Assembly: GCF_022605165.1 (NCBI RefSeq)
Contig: NC_063069.1
Span: 2,728,001-2,792,000, forward strand
Length of the DNA stretch: 64,000 nucleotides
Source of the DNA: Purpureocillium takamizusanense
Taxonomy: Eukaryota > Ascomycota > Sordariomycetes > Hypocreales > Ophiocordycipitaceae
Direction: 5' to 3'
This document shows, piece after piece, positions 35,252 to 45,504 of this stretch. The notes beneath the pieces were generated by a model. The model was not told where the DNA came from and did no database searches. It worked only from the letters and a program-made list of their open reading frames with translations. The first letter of the stretch is position 1. Every line of letters starts with the position of its first letter. The position numbers and the translations under genes are program-made.

Positions 35252-37112
35252 TCACAGCTTGGCAGTCTTTCCCCGCTGGCGCAGCATCTCGTCGCCAAGC
35301 TTGGCCATCTCAAATTTGCGCACCTTGCCGCTGCCCGTGAGCGGCACGTCGGCCGGCACGCCCTCCTCGCCGAGCCAGAAGACGTGCGTGGGCGACTTGT
35401 GCTTGCCGAGCTGTGTGCGCACCCAGTCGCGCAGCTCGGCATCGCTCGGCCGCGCCCCGTTGTCGCTCCGCTCCACGAAGGCGCCCACCACCTCGCCGTA
35501 GTGCTTGTCCTTGAGACCGACGACGATGGCGCGCGACACTGACGGGTGAGCCATGAGGCGCTCCTCGATTTCCAGAGGATAGATGTTCTCGCCACCTAAT
35601 GCGCTATCAGACACATGCATTGAGCGCTCGTCGGGGTGCTTACCTCGGATGATTATGTCCTTGAAGCGGCCCGTGATGGTGCAGTATCCGTTCTCGTCAA
35701 ACACCGCCTCATCCCCAGTGTGAAGCCAGAGCACGCCCGCCGCGTCCCGCACCATGACCTCGTTGGTCTTCTCCGAGTTGTTCCAGTAGCCAGCCTGCAG
35801 CTGGTAGCCAGCCATACAAAGCTCGCCCCTGGTGCCTATGGGCACAATGTTGCCGTCCCGGTCTACAATCTTGGCCTGTGCGTGCGGCATCACAGTGCCG
35901 ACGGTCGTGAGTCTTGTGTCCATGGCGTCGTCGGTGAATGCGTTGAAGCATGTCGGCGACGCCTCCGTCAGGCCGTAACTGCTTGTGAACTCGGACATGC
36001 CAAAACGGTTCACCAGCAGCTCCATGAGATACCGTGGGACCGGGGCGCCCGCGATGATGCCCGTTCGCAGCCTATCGCAGCTGAAGCCGGGCGGGAGCTC
36101 CGCTTGGAAGAGTGAATCAAACATGGCCGGCACGCCGTGAACCGCCGTACAGCCCTCGTCGGAGATTGCCCGCAGCGTTGAGGGGATGTCAAAGACCTCG
36201 GCTGGGTAGACAATCTTGCCGCCATGGGTGACAATGGCCAGTAGGCCAAGGACGAGGCCGAAACAGTGGAACAGCGGCGGCGGGCAGCAGAGGATGTCCT
36301 CGGAGGTGAGGCGCATTCTATCGCCGATGAATCGCGAGTTGTTGACCAGATTGCTGAAGCCCTATCAGTCTTGAAATACCTCTAGTGCTAGATGCGCCCG
36401 GATTTTGTACATACTGATGCGTGAGCATGGCCGCTTTGGGCATGCCTGTCGTTCCGCTTGTGAACTGCAAGTTGACCACCTGGTGAGGTAGAACCCGTCT
36501 CATCGCCCGGTACAGCCGGTCGTGGTTCTTGCGACCGCTCGCCCGAGTAAGGTCGTCGTATGTCGTGTACCCGCTTGACTCGCCGCGTAGTATAAACACT
36601 TGGGGGCCTTTCCCTCCTTTCTTCTTTCCCCGTAGCTCATCCAGCAGCCTTGTGTTGTCGAGCTTGCCGATGGTCTTGGTTGTGAAAAACACCTTGCAGT
36701 CGGAAAACTCGATGCCGTACATGGCCTCGGTGGGCGTGTACGTGTTATTCAGGATGACGAGCACGGCGCCTATCTTGGCCACGGCGAAGAAGACGGCCGC
36801 GTATTGCTCGCAGTTGCCTGCCATGATGCCAACGCGATCGCCGACGCCGATGCCCATGTCGAGGAGGGCCTGGGCGAGCGAGGAACTTTGCTGGTTGAGG
36901 TCACTGTAGGTCCAGCGGGCCCCCGTCCAGGGGATGACGATGCACTCGTGCGTTCCATGCTGGTATGTCTGTAGCTCGAGGAGCTCGCCGAGAGTGAGAT
37001 CGACAAGAGGAGGGTCGAGGGGGCCGTGAACCAGAGAAAGGCGCTCGGTCACAGGGACTGTGTTGTCCTCCTGGTGGCGGATGGACGATATCGCAGTCGG
37101 TTGAGTAGCCAT
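35252..37112 (-). CDS. sidI: Mevalonyl-CoA ligase SidI (acyl-CoA synthetase) with PTS1
   Basis: Three exons: 37112-36415, 36353-35644, 35595-35252, all GT/AG and in frame, giving 583 aa. It is an AMP-dependent synthetase: P-loop VNLQFTSGTTGMPKAAMLTHH, then the CPPPLFHCFGLVLG segment, [49 protein letters not shown], and the catalytic Lys in GSGKVRKFEM near the C-terminus. It ends in -AKL, a canonical type-1 peroxisomal targeting signal. SidI activates mevalonate to mevalonyl-CoA for fusarinine/TAFC synthesis, and the enzymes of this branch are peroxisomal in Aspergillus. A generic medium-chain acyl-CoA ligase would look similar, but the position between sidF and sidD decides. Its promoter, shared with sidD, holds four exact iron-GATA sites. 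Confidence 0.92.
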
Positions 37113-37866
37113 GCTCGGGATGACGCACCGATTCTGGGCAAGGCCTGTCGGGAAGATATCTATTTACCTCTCGACGAGATGGTTCTGCGATCGGATGATC
37201 TGCTGTTGCAATTGTTTAAGCGCGGGTGATGTATCTGCAGAGCAAGTCCAAGCGAAAGAAAGGCTTAGGGTGAACCGACTGCCAATGGCTCCAAACTACG
37301 TAGCAGGTATGGGGGTCAGTGGTCCAGGATCGGCCCTGACGACAAGCAGCATGAGACTAGGCCCCTGATGCACGAGCTCGACTTATTTCCAGTCAGCTCT
37401 GTGCAAGGTACGTTGCCGCGCCGTAGGAGACCGTGGGGCCGCCGTATTGTACCGTTGCAAGTCAGACCAGGTCAACTTTCTGCAGGTCCCGCGAGCCCAC
37501 GTAATGCTCAAGACCAGCAAGGTGTGAGTAGAGTAGCAGTACAGGCTCAGCGATGCCCTTGAGTGTACGAATCTAGGCGAGTTGGGAAGTGTATGGTACC
37601 ATATGATGCAAGAGGCGAGCTTCGAAAGGTGACGATCATGCGTCGAGCAGCGTCCATCCTGCATCGAGTCGTTCAGCCGACCATTTTAGCCCCAGGCGAT
37701 CTCGCCGGCCCAGACAAGACAGAGGGGTATGGGGTGGTATCCATTGCCATTGCCCTGGACTGTACGTCATAGAATACCCGAGCTATGCCGAGGGGTCCTT
37801 TCGGCAACTTCGCGACGGCCGTCGGAGTCCTACTGGGCGAGTCCCATAGCCCCATCTAATCTGATG

Positions 37867-37875
37867 ATCAGATAA
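37867..37875 (+). promoter_or_regulatory. SreA-type iron GATA-factor site (ATCAGATAA)
   Basis: An exact match within a denser group, CTGATGATCAGATAAGATG, that also contains overlapping inverted TGATCA. It lies about 755 bp upstream of the sidI ATG. Confidence 0.72.
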
Positions 37876-38020
37876 GATGAGTATGTCGTTACGTTTCGCC
37901 CACCTCGCAATTGGAATCAACGGGGGTATGAACCTCAACAGTCGCGGTCGCCTCTCCACTCCGGCCTCGGCTGCAGCATCCTGAAAGAGCACAGAGCACC
38001 AGGAAGGGAGAAATTTTTTT

Positions 38021-38029
38021 TTATCAGAT
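38021..38029 (-). promoter_or_regulatory. SreA-type iron GATA-factor site (ATCTGATAA)
   Basis: An exact match on the minus strand, 154 bp from the previous site and about 0.9 kb upstream of sidI. It follows a T-run. Confidence 0.7.
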
Positions 38030-39120
38030 TCAAAGAATATGCGCCGCAAAGTGGGACGGCGCCGACAAGGGGGTCAGACGCAGACGCATCAGGCAGTGGG
38101 CACTCGGTACAAGTACATTGTACGTCACGGCGGCGTGAAGCTGCATACCTAGAGCGGGGTGGCTGTACGACTAGTTCTGCATGGGCGGCGGAGACGACCA
38201 TCTTCGCGTCCAGGTCCGAGCAAGCAGCGGGTCTTCATCTTGAGGGGTCCGTCGAGAGTAGCTGCCACCAAGACGCAGAGGGCGTCTTCTGGTGCGGCAA
38301 TTCTTCGACCCTTGAGGTCAACGGGTGCCCACTCCACAGCAGCAAAGCTGACTGTGAAGAAAAATAGCGGGCGGCGATGGATCTCGGCAGTGACACCGGC
38401 TCGTCATGTTGGCTTTGAACGCGTGTGGAGTGCCTGCGAGGGGATTTGTCGAAGGCTCGGCACGTAAGTTGGCCGAAACCGCCTCGCCCAGGCATGATGA
38501 TGAGCCTTTGCGTGGGTTTGAGCGGACTGGCAGACGGACGTGGGAGGACGAGCGCATGGCAGTGAAGACTGGAGGGGAGAAGACGATAGGTGATGGAGTT
38601 GAGGGGCTCCCATGAGGGGCACAGAGTTACAGTGGAGGAGCTCGAGGGGCAGCCAAGGCAGCGTAGCGCAACGAAGCACGGCAGGAGTGGGAGGGTGGTT
38701 CCTGCGCGCAACTCTGTGTGCTGTACTGTACGACTGTACTGTATTGTATGCATGTGCGTCATTCGCACCTGCCGATTGCTCAGGCCCGGATAATCTACAG
38801 TCGTGACTTGGTGGGTTACTTCGGTGAGTTTAGTAGGTACGTAGTGCAGTGCAGTGCAGTAAGCATCCATTTACTCTGTCTTTCGTACTTGGGTACCTGT
38901 TTCTGAGATACCTTCTCCATCGCATCCATCGCCCCCCTCGAGTCTCCGACAACACCTGGTCCCTGTCCGGTCGGAACAACATACTGTCAAGGTTTTCATT
39001 TACATCCCTTGCACCCGCCCTCGGTCGGGTATTTCGTCCCCCGCCACCGCCCGCAAACGCCCGCCCACCGACCGCGGCCTCGGCCTCGACCTCATCGTCG
39101 ACTGGCCTCGCTCGGAAGAG

Positions 39121-39129
39121 TTATCAGAT
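39121..39129 (-). promoter_or_regulatory. SreA-type iron GATA-factor site (ATCTGATAA)
   Basis: An exact match on the minus strand, 527 bp upstream of the sidD ATG. Confidence 0.72.
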
Positions 39130-39226
39130 CCGCGACCCCGCCCCAGCGTCACACGCAACGGACCCGCCCAACCCTTGCAAGCGCTGGCGCACTCCACATC
39201 GTTCCACGCCATCTTGCGCGCTCGCA

Positions 39227-39235
39227 TTATCTGAT
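39227..39235 (-). promoter_or_regulatory. SreA-type iron GATA-factor site (ATCAGATAA)
   Basis: An exact match on the minus strand, 106 bp from the previous one and about 420 bp upstream of the sidD ATG. The spacing is close to that of the pair upstream of the MFS transporter. Confidence 0.72.
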
Positions 39236-39647
39236 CCAGGAACTCCAATGTCCCTTCATTGTATCCTCCGGTCGCTATGATCTGATTCGCTTACGACCCC
39301 CCTTCGTGCCCGCCCATGTGCCCCTCGTTGCTACACACACACCATGACCTGGGTGGGCATGGAGGGGTCCTCTTTCATCATGCCCCGGCCTGGGTAAGGC
39401 CGAGAGGATGGCTCTGCGGAAGCTCAAGTGCGCGATGCGGGAGGATGGATGCAGGCCAGACGCAATGGATAGAAGTTGCCCACTGAGACGCGTGCTTCCA
39501 GGTCGGTCCACGCCTCGATTCACTTCACGTACGGCAAGACACTAGCAGCAGCAGCGCGACTCGTCGATGAGCGAGGAATACATGCCATCCGTTCGACCTT
39601 TGGCTTAGATCGGCGGCGGGGACAGTTTGCCTGCAACATTTCTCCAG

Positions 39648-42600
39648 ATGCCTTCCGTCGATGAACCAGCCGATGCTGGCATCGATGACCAGCGCAAATC
39701 TACCGTTCATATTCCAGAGTCGGACGCTCAACCTCTGGAACAGCAAAACGGAGCGGCATACCCCGTCGGAGATGACTTGGAAACAATATGGAGATGGAAC
39801 GAGGTCGTACCACCCCGGATGTCGATTTGCATGCACGACCTCTTCTGTCAAACCGCGGAGAAGCAGCCCGATGCCGTGGCGGTTCAGTCCTGGGACGGGA
39901 GTCTCACATACAGCGAGCTCGACAAGTTATCGTCCAAGCTTGCCAGACAACTGCGAAACAAAGGCGTCGAGATTGGAACCCCGGTGCCATTGTGCTTCGA
40001 GAAGTCCATGTGGACGGTCGTCTCGCTTCTTGGCGTCATGAAAGCAGGCGCAACGTTCTCCCTCACCGACCCAAGTCAGCCGGAGGCAAGGCTCCAGACA
40101 ATCGTTGAACAGACAGGCGCTCAGCTGGTCGTGACGTCTGTGCTGCAGAGCGAGCTCGGGCGGAGGATATGCGGAAGGGGTCAGGTTTTGGCGGTTTCAC
40201 AGGAGTATTTCGACCATAGCCCAGACTTCCAAGACGAAGCACTCCCGCAGGTGCCCGCCGCATCGCCCATGTACATCATCTTTACGTCTGGGAGTACGGG
40301 CAAGCCCAAAGGCGTCGTCATCTCCCACGAGAACTACACGAGCGGCGCCATTCCCCGTGCCGAAGCTGTGGGTTACAAGAGTAGCTCCCGAGTCTTCGAC
40401 TTTCCATCGTACGCCTTCGATGTAAGCATCGACTGTATGCTGTGTACATTGGCAACTGGCGGCAGGATCTGCGTCCCCTCGGAATCGGACCGGATGAACG
40501 ACTTGAGCGGCGCCATAAGAAAGAGCCAAGCCAACATGGTACACATGACTCCGTCCGTCGCCAGAGTCCTGGACTCGGACATCATACCCTCCCTAGAGGT
40601 CCTGGGCCTTGGGGGAGAAGCGGTTTCGGCGAGCGATGCTGCCGCTTGGGGCAAAACGACGAGCCTGGTCATTGCCTATGGTCCGTCCGAGTGCACTGTG
40701 GGCTGCACTATCAACAACACCGTTGGTGTTTCAACCGGTATTGGAAAGGGGGTTGGCGGTTCAACCTGGATAACCGATCCGGATAACCACGACATCCTCA
40801 TGCCGGTTGGAGAAGTCGGCGAGCTTCTGATCGAAGGGCCGGTGGTGGGGTTGGGCTACTTGGGCGAGCCAGAGAAGACTGCAGAAGTCTTTATCGACAA
40901 TCCAGCATGGTTAAGTCGTGGTCATGGCTCGCTTTCGGGCCGCGAAGGCCGCCTCTACAAGACGGGCGACTTGGTCCGCTACGAGGCCAACGGGCTGGGA
41001 TCTATCGAGTTCGTTGGAAGAAAAGATCAGCAAGTGAAGCTCCGAGGACAACGTGTCGAACTGACTGAAGTTGAACACCACCTACAAAGCTGCCTCCCTG
41101 CGGGAACCAAGGTGACCGCAGAAGTCATTAAGCCTGAGAACGGTTCGCCTACTTTGGTCGCTTTCCTTTCCGAATCTTCAACACCAGCCACAGCGCCTTC
41201 AGGCGACTTGATAACAGGGCCATCTTCGGAGCTGTCCGCGGCTCTTGCCTCCATTGACACCGCAATGGGTGCTAGAGTACCGAGATATATGGTCCCGGCA
41301 GTGTTCGTCACTCTTAGTACCATGCCGTCGTTGGTCTCAGGCAAGACAGACCGAAAGATGCTGCGTGAGATTGGTGCGGCTTTGCCACGTGAGCGACTTG
41401 CTGGGGCGGGCACCGGAGAGAGCCTAGAAGAGGATCCCCAAACAGACCAAGAAAGACTCCTCCAGCGGGCTTGGTACAAGGTGCTGGGCCAAGACACAAA
41501 GGTTTACCGCAACAGTAACTTTTTCGCCGTGGGCGGTGACTCTCTACGGGCTATGAGACTTGTCGCAGCTGCTCGAGACGAGGGCCTCTCCATCACCGTC
41601 GCGGACATCTTCACAAATCCTTCATTGGATATGATGGCAAGCCGCAGCAAGGACACATCGGCGGCCTCTGAGGACCACATCCCTCCATTCTCGATGTTGG
41701 AGCCAGACTGGGATATTGCCCGGGCCAAAGAAGAAGTAGCAAGCCTTTGTCAAGTCGATCAAAACTCGGTCGAGGACATTTACCCCTGCACGCCGTTGCA
41801 GGAGGCACTAATGGCTCTGTCAGCCAAGGTAAAAGAAGCATACGTGGCCCAGAGGGTTGTGGAACTCGAAGATGCTGCGGTGGCCGATAAGTTAATTGTG
41901 GCATTCGATACTGCGCAGCAGGATTGCCCCATCCTTAGGACGCGAATTGTTCAAGTCCGTGGTCGAGGGCTCGTCCAAGCTGTCATCAAGGGGAAGCTCG
42001 ATTGCTACTATGGAACGAATCTGGCCGAATATCTCGTTGCGGACCGAGATAACGATATGGACCTCGGAAAACCACTTGTTCGATATGCAGTCATCAACGA
42101 CAGCGTTACGGGCAAAGTCAGCTTCGTATTGACGATGCATCACGCGTTATACGACGGATGGGCAATGCCGCTGGTCGTCGAGCGCGTGAACAAGGCGTAC
42201 CGGAACGAGACTCTGCATCGTCCGGCAGAGTTTAAGCATTTCATCAAATATCTCAGCAGTGTCGATAAGGCGGTTTCAGAGTCCTACTGGCGCGAACAGC
42301 TTGCCGGTGCCAATGGCCCGCAGTTCCCAGCTGTGCCGTTTCAGGGGTACCAGACAAAGGCTGATTCCCTTCTCGAGGTTTATGTGCCTTTGGAAAGCCC
42401 TCCAGCGTCCAACGCCACTGTCGCAACTGTCATCCGGGCGGCTTGGGCGTGGGTGGTCTCTCAGTACATCAACAGCGACGATATCATTTTTGGGGAGACG
42501 CTGACCGGTCGCAATGCCCCCATCATCGGGGCGGAGGAGATTGAGGGGCCCATGATCACGACTGTTCCTGTTCGCATTCACGCAGACAAACAGATTCCCG

Positions 42601-44936
42601 TCGCAGAATACCTTCAATCCATTCAGGAGCAGACCGTGGCTCAGATTCCGCACGAGCACTTCGGCTTGCAGCACATTCGCAGACTTAGCCCAGACGCTTT
42701 GGAAGCGTGTGAGCTGCGTACAGGTTTGGTCTTGCATCCCAGTACAGAGGGAGAGCCGTCACAAGACGTGGATTTGCCTGCGAACCGACTTGTCCCGGCT
42801 GGAGATGCCGAAGCAGCGCAGGAAGCTCTCAAGTTCAACACCTATGCGCTGATGCTGGTTTGCTCCATTGACCCCAAAGGCTTCCTCGTCATGGCCAGCT
42901 TCGACTCCAACACCGTCACTTCACACCTGATGGAGAGGGTCCTGGACCAATTCAAGACAGTCGTTCAGGCACTGTGCGTTGAGACAAGCGAGCGACTTGG
43001 TGCCATCTGGGGCCTCACCGACAAAGACTACTCAGAAATCAAGTCTCATGTTGCCGCGACGAGGAATGCGGCGGTCGTTCGCGAGTACGCTGGCGCAGTG
43101 GCAGCCTATCTCGTCAACTCTCAAGTCCAAGATCAACTTGTGCCAGTCGGTGGTGTGGGTGAGCTCATCATCCATAGCACAGCTAAGCTCGACCTTCCCA
43201 CTCTTTCAGACCCGTCATGGATAAGCAAGATCGAGTCCAGCCAGCCCGAAGGCAAATTCTATAGGACAGGTAGGCTTGCCAAGTACAACGACGGTCAGCT
43301 CCAGCTCATCAAGGCTCATATTCCGGACGTCAACCGCCAACAGCACGTCAAGCGGGTATCGGCAACATCTCGTCGCCAAAGGAAGCTGAGAAGCCTCTGG
43401 AGTCGCGTGCTGCGCATCAATGAGGAGGATATCGGCCTCAACGACAACTTCTTCCTCCTAGGTGGCGACTCCATCACAGCCATGAAGCTGGTTTCAGAAG
43501 CACGTTCAGAGGGTATCAAGCTCACCGTCATGCAAATGTTTCAAAAGCGGTCTCTATACGACATGGCGAGCATCATGCAGGAAGACGTCGCCTCGGACGA
43601 GGCAGTTGAGGAGATTGCCGCGTTCTCCCTGTTGAATGTCCAAGACACTACCGAGTTCGTGGACACTGTTGTAAAGCCTCAGCTGGCGGACCCAAGTTGG
43701 AAAGTTTCCAACGTTCTGCCCACCCGACCCCTTCAACAGGTTGCCGTCAAGGGTACCACGCAGATGCCCAAGTTCTCCACACGTTACGAGCTCATGTACT
43801 TTGACGCCGCCGTCGACAAGTCTCGCCTCGCAAAGGCCTGCGATGAGCTCGTCTCTCGGAACGAGATTCTCAAGACGGTCTTTGTCGAGCATGCCGGCCA
43901 GGGCTATGGGGTCGTCGTGGAGGACCTGCGCGCCCCATTCGTCGAGTACACCACTGACATCGACGTCGAGACGTTCTCGAAACAGCTTTGCCAGCTCGAC
44001 ATCCTGACTAGCACACCGCTTGGGTCGTGCTTTGTCAAGTGGTTCCTCGTCGAGTCGGCAGCTGGACAGTCGTGCCTCATTTTCCGTATCTCGCACGCGC
44101 AGTACGACGAGATTTGTCTGCCGATTCTTCTGAAGCAGCTTTCTGCGCTGTATGAGCATACTCCCGTCGTCCCAGCCTCAATTCCGTTCTCGTCGTATGT
44201 CGGCCATGTCGTGAATCGCAGCGTCCCCGCCAGTATTCCGTACTGGCGCGACCTTCTCGCCGGCTCGGCCATGACGATCCTCAAGCCCGACAACATCCCC
44301 GTGGAAAAGACCAATCACTTTGCCATCCAAAAGTCGGTCGACATCTCGTCACGCCCCCGCGACGTGACCGTCGCGACGCTCCCCACGGCAGCGTGGGCCC
44401 TCTGCCTCGCCCGGCGCCTGGGCCTGCGGGACGTGGTGTTCGGCGAGGTCGTCAGCGGGCGCAACATCGACTTCCCCAACGCCGACGCCGTTGTCGGCCC
44501 GTGCTGGCAGTACGTTCCCGTGCGCGTGCGCTTCGAGCCCGGCTGGACCGTCCTCGACCTTCTCGCCCACGTCCAGCACCAGCACGTCTCGTCGGCGGCG
44601 CACGAGGCCGTTGGCCTCGACGACATCATGGCCCGCTGCACCGACTGGGACCCCGCCACCACGCCCGACTGGTTCGACTCGGTCGTCCACCAGGACGTCG
44701 CCCACGTCGAGTCCCTGCCCTTTGCCGCCGCCAGCGGCCGCATGGAGACGGTGTACCCCCACGAGGAGCCCCTCCGCGAGTGGAAGATCCAGGCCTTCAT
44801 CGATCCCGGCGGTGCCAGCATGACGCTCGAGATCGTCACCGTCGAGAGCTGGGCCGAGTACGCGGCCGGTCTCCTCGATGACCTGGCCGATGTGGCGGCC
44901 TTTTTGGTTGCTGAGCCGCACGCGCCCTTGTTTTAG
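39648..44936 (+). CDS. sidD: Fusarinine-type siderophore NRPS SidD (NPS6-like)
   Basis: A single exon of 1762 aa. The frame opens at a TTG at 39627, but the first ATG is at 39648. Module order is A-T-C-(A remnant)-T-C. The first A domain has YIIFTSGSTGKPKG (about residue 208), AYGPSEC (343), YKTGDLVRY (437), GRKDQQVKLRGQRVEL (456) and SGKTDRKML. T1 is FFAVGGDSLRAM (Ser near 630). C1 has the intact active-site motif HHALYDG (about 830). About 100 residues near 1135-1230 are a shrunken A domain retaining GGVGELII and YRTGRLAKY. T2 is FFLLGGDSITAM, and C2 carries SHAQYDE. This is the architecture of SidD/NPS6, which joins three anhydromevalonyl-hydroxyornithines into fusarinine C. The 3' end is more GC-rich than the rest of the gene. 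Confidence 0.94.
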   Translation: MPSVDEPADAGIDDQRKSTVHIPESDAQPLEQQNGAAYPVGDDLETIWRWNEVVPPRMSICMHDLFCQTAEKQPDAVAVQSWDGSLTYSELDKLSSKLARQLRNKGVEIGTPVPLCFEKSMWTVVSLLGVMKAGATFSLTDPSQPEARLQTIVEQTGAQLVVTSVLQSELGRRICGRGQVLAVSQEYFDHSPDFQDEALPQVPAASPMYIIFTSGSTGKPKGVVISHENYTSGAIPRAEAVGYKSSSRVFDFPSYAFDVSIDCMLCTLATGGRICVPSESDRMNDLSGAIRKSQANMVHMTPSVARVLDSDIIPSLEVLGLGGEAVSASDAAAWGKTTSLVIAYGPSECTVGCTINNTVGVSTGIGKGVGGSTWITDPDNHDILMPVGEVGELLIEGPVVGLGYLGEPEKTAEVFIDNPAWLSRGHGSLSGREGRLYKTGDLVRYEANGLGSIEFVGRKDQQVKLRGQRVELTEVEHHLQSCLPAGTKVTAEVIKPENGSPTLVAFLSESSTPATAPSGDLITGPSSELSAALASIDTAMGARVPRYMVPAVFVTLSTMPSLVSGKTDRKMLREIGAALPRERLAGAGTGESLEEDPQTDQERLLQRAWYKVLGQDTKVYRNSNFFAVGGDSLRAMRLVAAARDEGLSITVADIFTNPSLDMMASRSKDTSAASEDHIPPFSMLEPDWDIARAKEEVASLCQVDQNSVEDIYPCTPLQEALMALSAKVKEAYVAQRVVELEDAAVADKLIVAFDTAQQDCPILRTRIVQVRGRGLVQAVIKGKLDCYYGTNLAEYLVADRDNDMDLGKPLVRYAVINDSVTGKVSFVLTMHHALYDGWAMPLVVERVNKAYRNETLHRPAEFKHFIKYLSSVDKAVSESYWREQLAGANGPQFPAVPFQGYQTKADSLLEVYVPLESPPASNATVATVIRAAWAWVVSQYINSDDIIFGETLTGRNAPIIGAEEIEGPMITTVPVRIHADKQIPVAEYLQSIQEQTVAQIPHEHFGLQHIRRLSPDALEACELRTGLVLHPSTEGEPSQDVDLPANRLVPAGDAEAAQEALKFNTYALMLVCSIDPKGFLVMASFDSNTVTSHLMERVLDQFKTVVQALCVETSERLGAIWGLTDKDYSEIKSHVAATRNAAVVREYAGAVAAYLVNSQVQDQLVPVGGVGELIIHSTAKLDLPTLSDPSWISKIESSQPEGKFYRTGRLAKYNDGQLQLIKAHIPDVNRQQHVKRVSATSRRQRKLRSLWSRVLRINEEDIGLNDNFFLLGGDSITAMKLVSEARSEGIKLTVMQMFQKRSLYDMASIMQEDVASDEAVEEIAAFSLLNVQDTTEFVDTVVKPQLADPSWKVSNVLPTRPLQQVAVKGTTQMPKFSTRYELMYFDAAVDKSRLAKACDELVSRNEILKTVFVEHAGQGYGVVVEDLRAPFVEYTTDIDVETFSKQLCQLDILTSTPLGSCFVKWFLVESAAGQSCLIFRISHAQYDEICLPILLKQLSALYEHTPVVPASIPFSSYVGHVVNRSVPASIPYWRDLLAGSAMTILKPDNIPVEKTNHFAIQKSVDISSRPRDVTVATLPTAAWALCLARRLGLRDVVFGEVVSGRNIDFPNADAVVGPCWQYVPVRVRFEPGWTVLDLLAHVQHQHVSSAAHEAVGLDDIMARCTDWDPATTPDWFDSVVHQDVAHVESLPFAAASGRMETVYPHEEPLREWKIQAFIDPGGASMTLEIVTVESWAEYAAGLLDDLADVAAFLVAEPHAPLF

Positions 44937-45504
44937 GATGTCTACGTGCCGATGTGGCCATGTGGTCATGAGACGGGAAGACAGAGTACTCGTTGGACCA
45001 GATTGTATTTGCAGAGTAGGACAGAAACTCTCCTTGCCCATAGAGTAGCAGCACATTTTTCTTGTTGTTTATCTTTGGTAGTAGTACCCGTCTTCTACAT
45101 GTTCACATCGTCCATGCACAATCGCCGTGCCGTGTCTGGTGATGGGATCAAGACAGCTTGTTCCTCACCTCCAACGGGCAGCATCGCCGCTGCCCGCTTG
45201 TAGTATATGCATCACATGGACGGCACCATCAGTCAAGTCTCAAGTTAGGTGCACAGATGCTCGGCCCTCCCATGAGGACATGCGCTTAAATTCATTGCAA
45301 TGATAATGCTAGGTAGCCTCTCCTTCGCCACTCGCGCTGGGGTATATGCAATCAAGAACCCTGACCCGCCTACGTAACCCTCGTCTGAACCCTCTCGATG
45401 CTTCATGCTTGCCCGAATTACCACTGCTAAGCGCGCCGCAACTCCTGTTCCCAGATACGCCCATTCATGATACTGCTTGTTTCGACTTCTGCAGTGCTTT
45501 CCCA
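44937..45504. other. Intergenic between convergent genes
   Basis: About 570 bp between the sidD stop and the 3' end of the DUF4050-like gene. It marks the right border of the siderophore cluster. No gene or iron-GATA site was seen. Confidence 0.6.

Larger units (their letters stand above)
37113..39647. promoter_or_regulatory. Divergent promoter sidI / sidD
   Basis: About 2.5 kb between divergent start codons, with four exact ATCWGATAA sites, two nearer sidI and two nearer sidD. I found no sidH-like enoyl-CoA hydratase or other gene in it. CA-rich and CCCGCC-rich stretches lie at 39000-39200. Confidence 0.65.
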
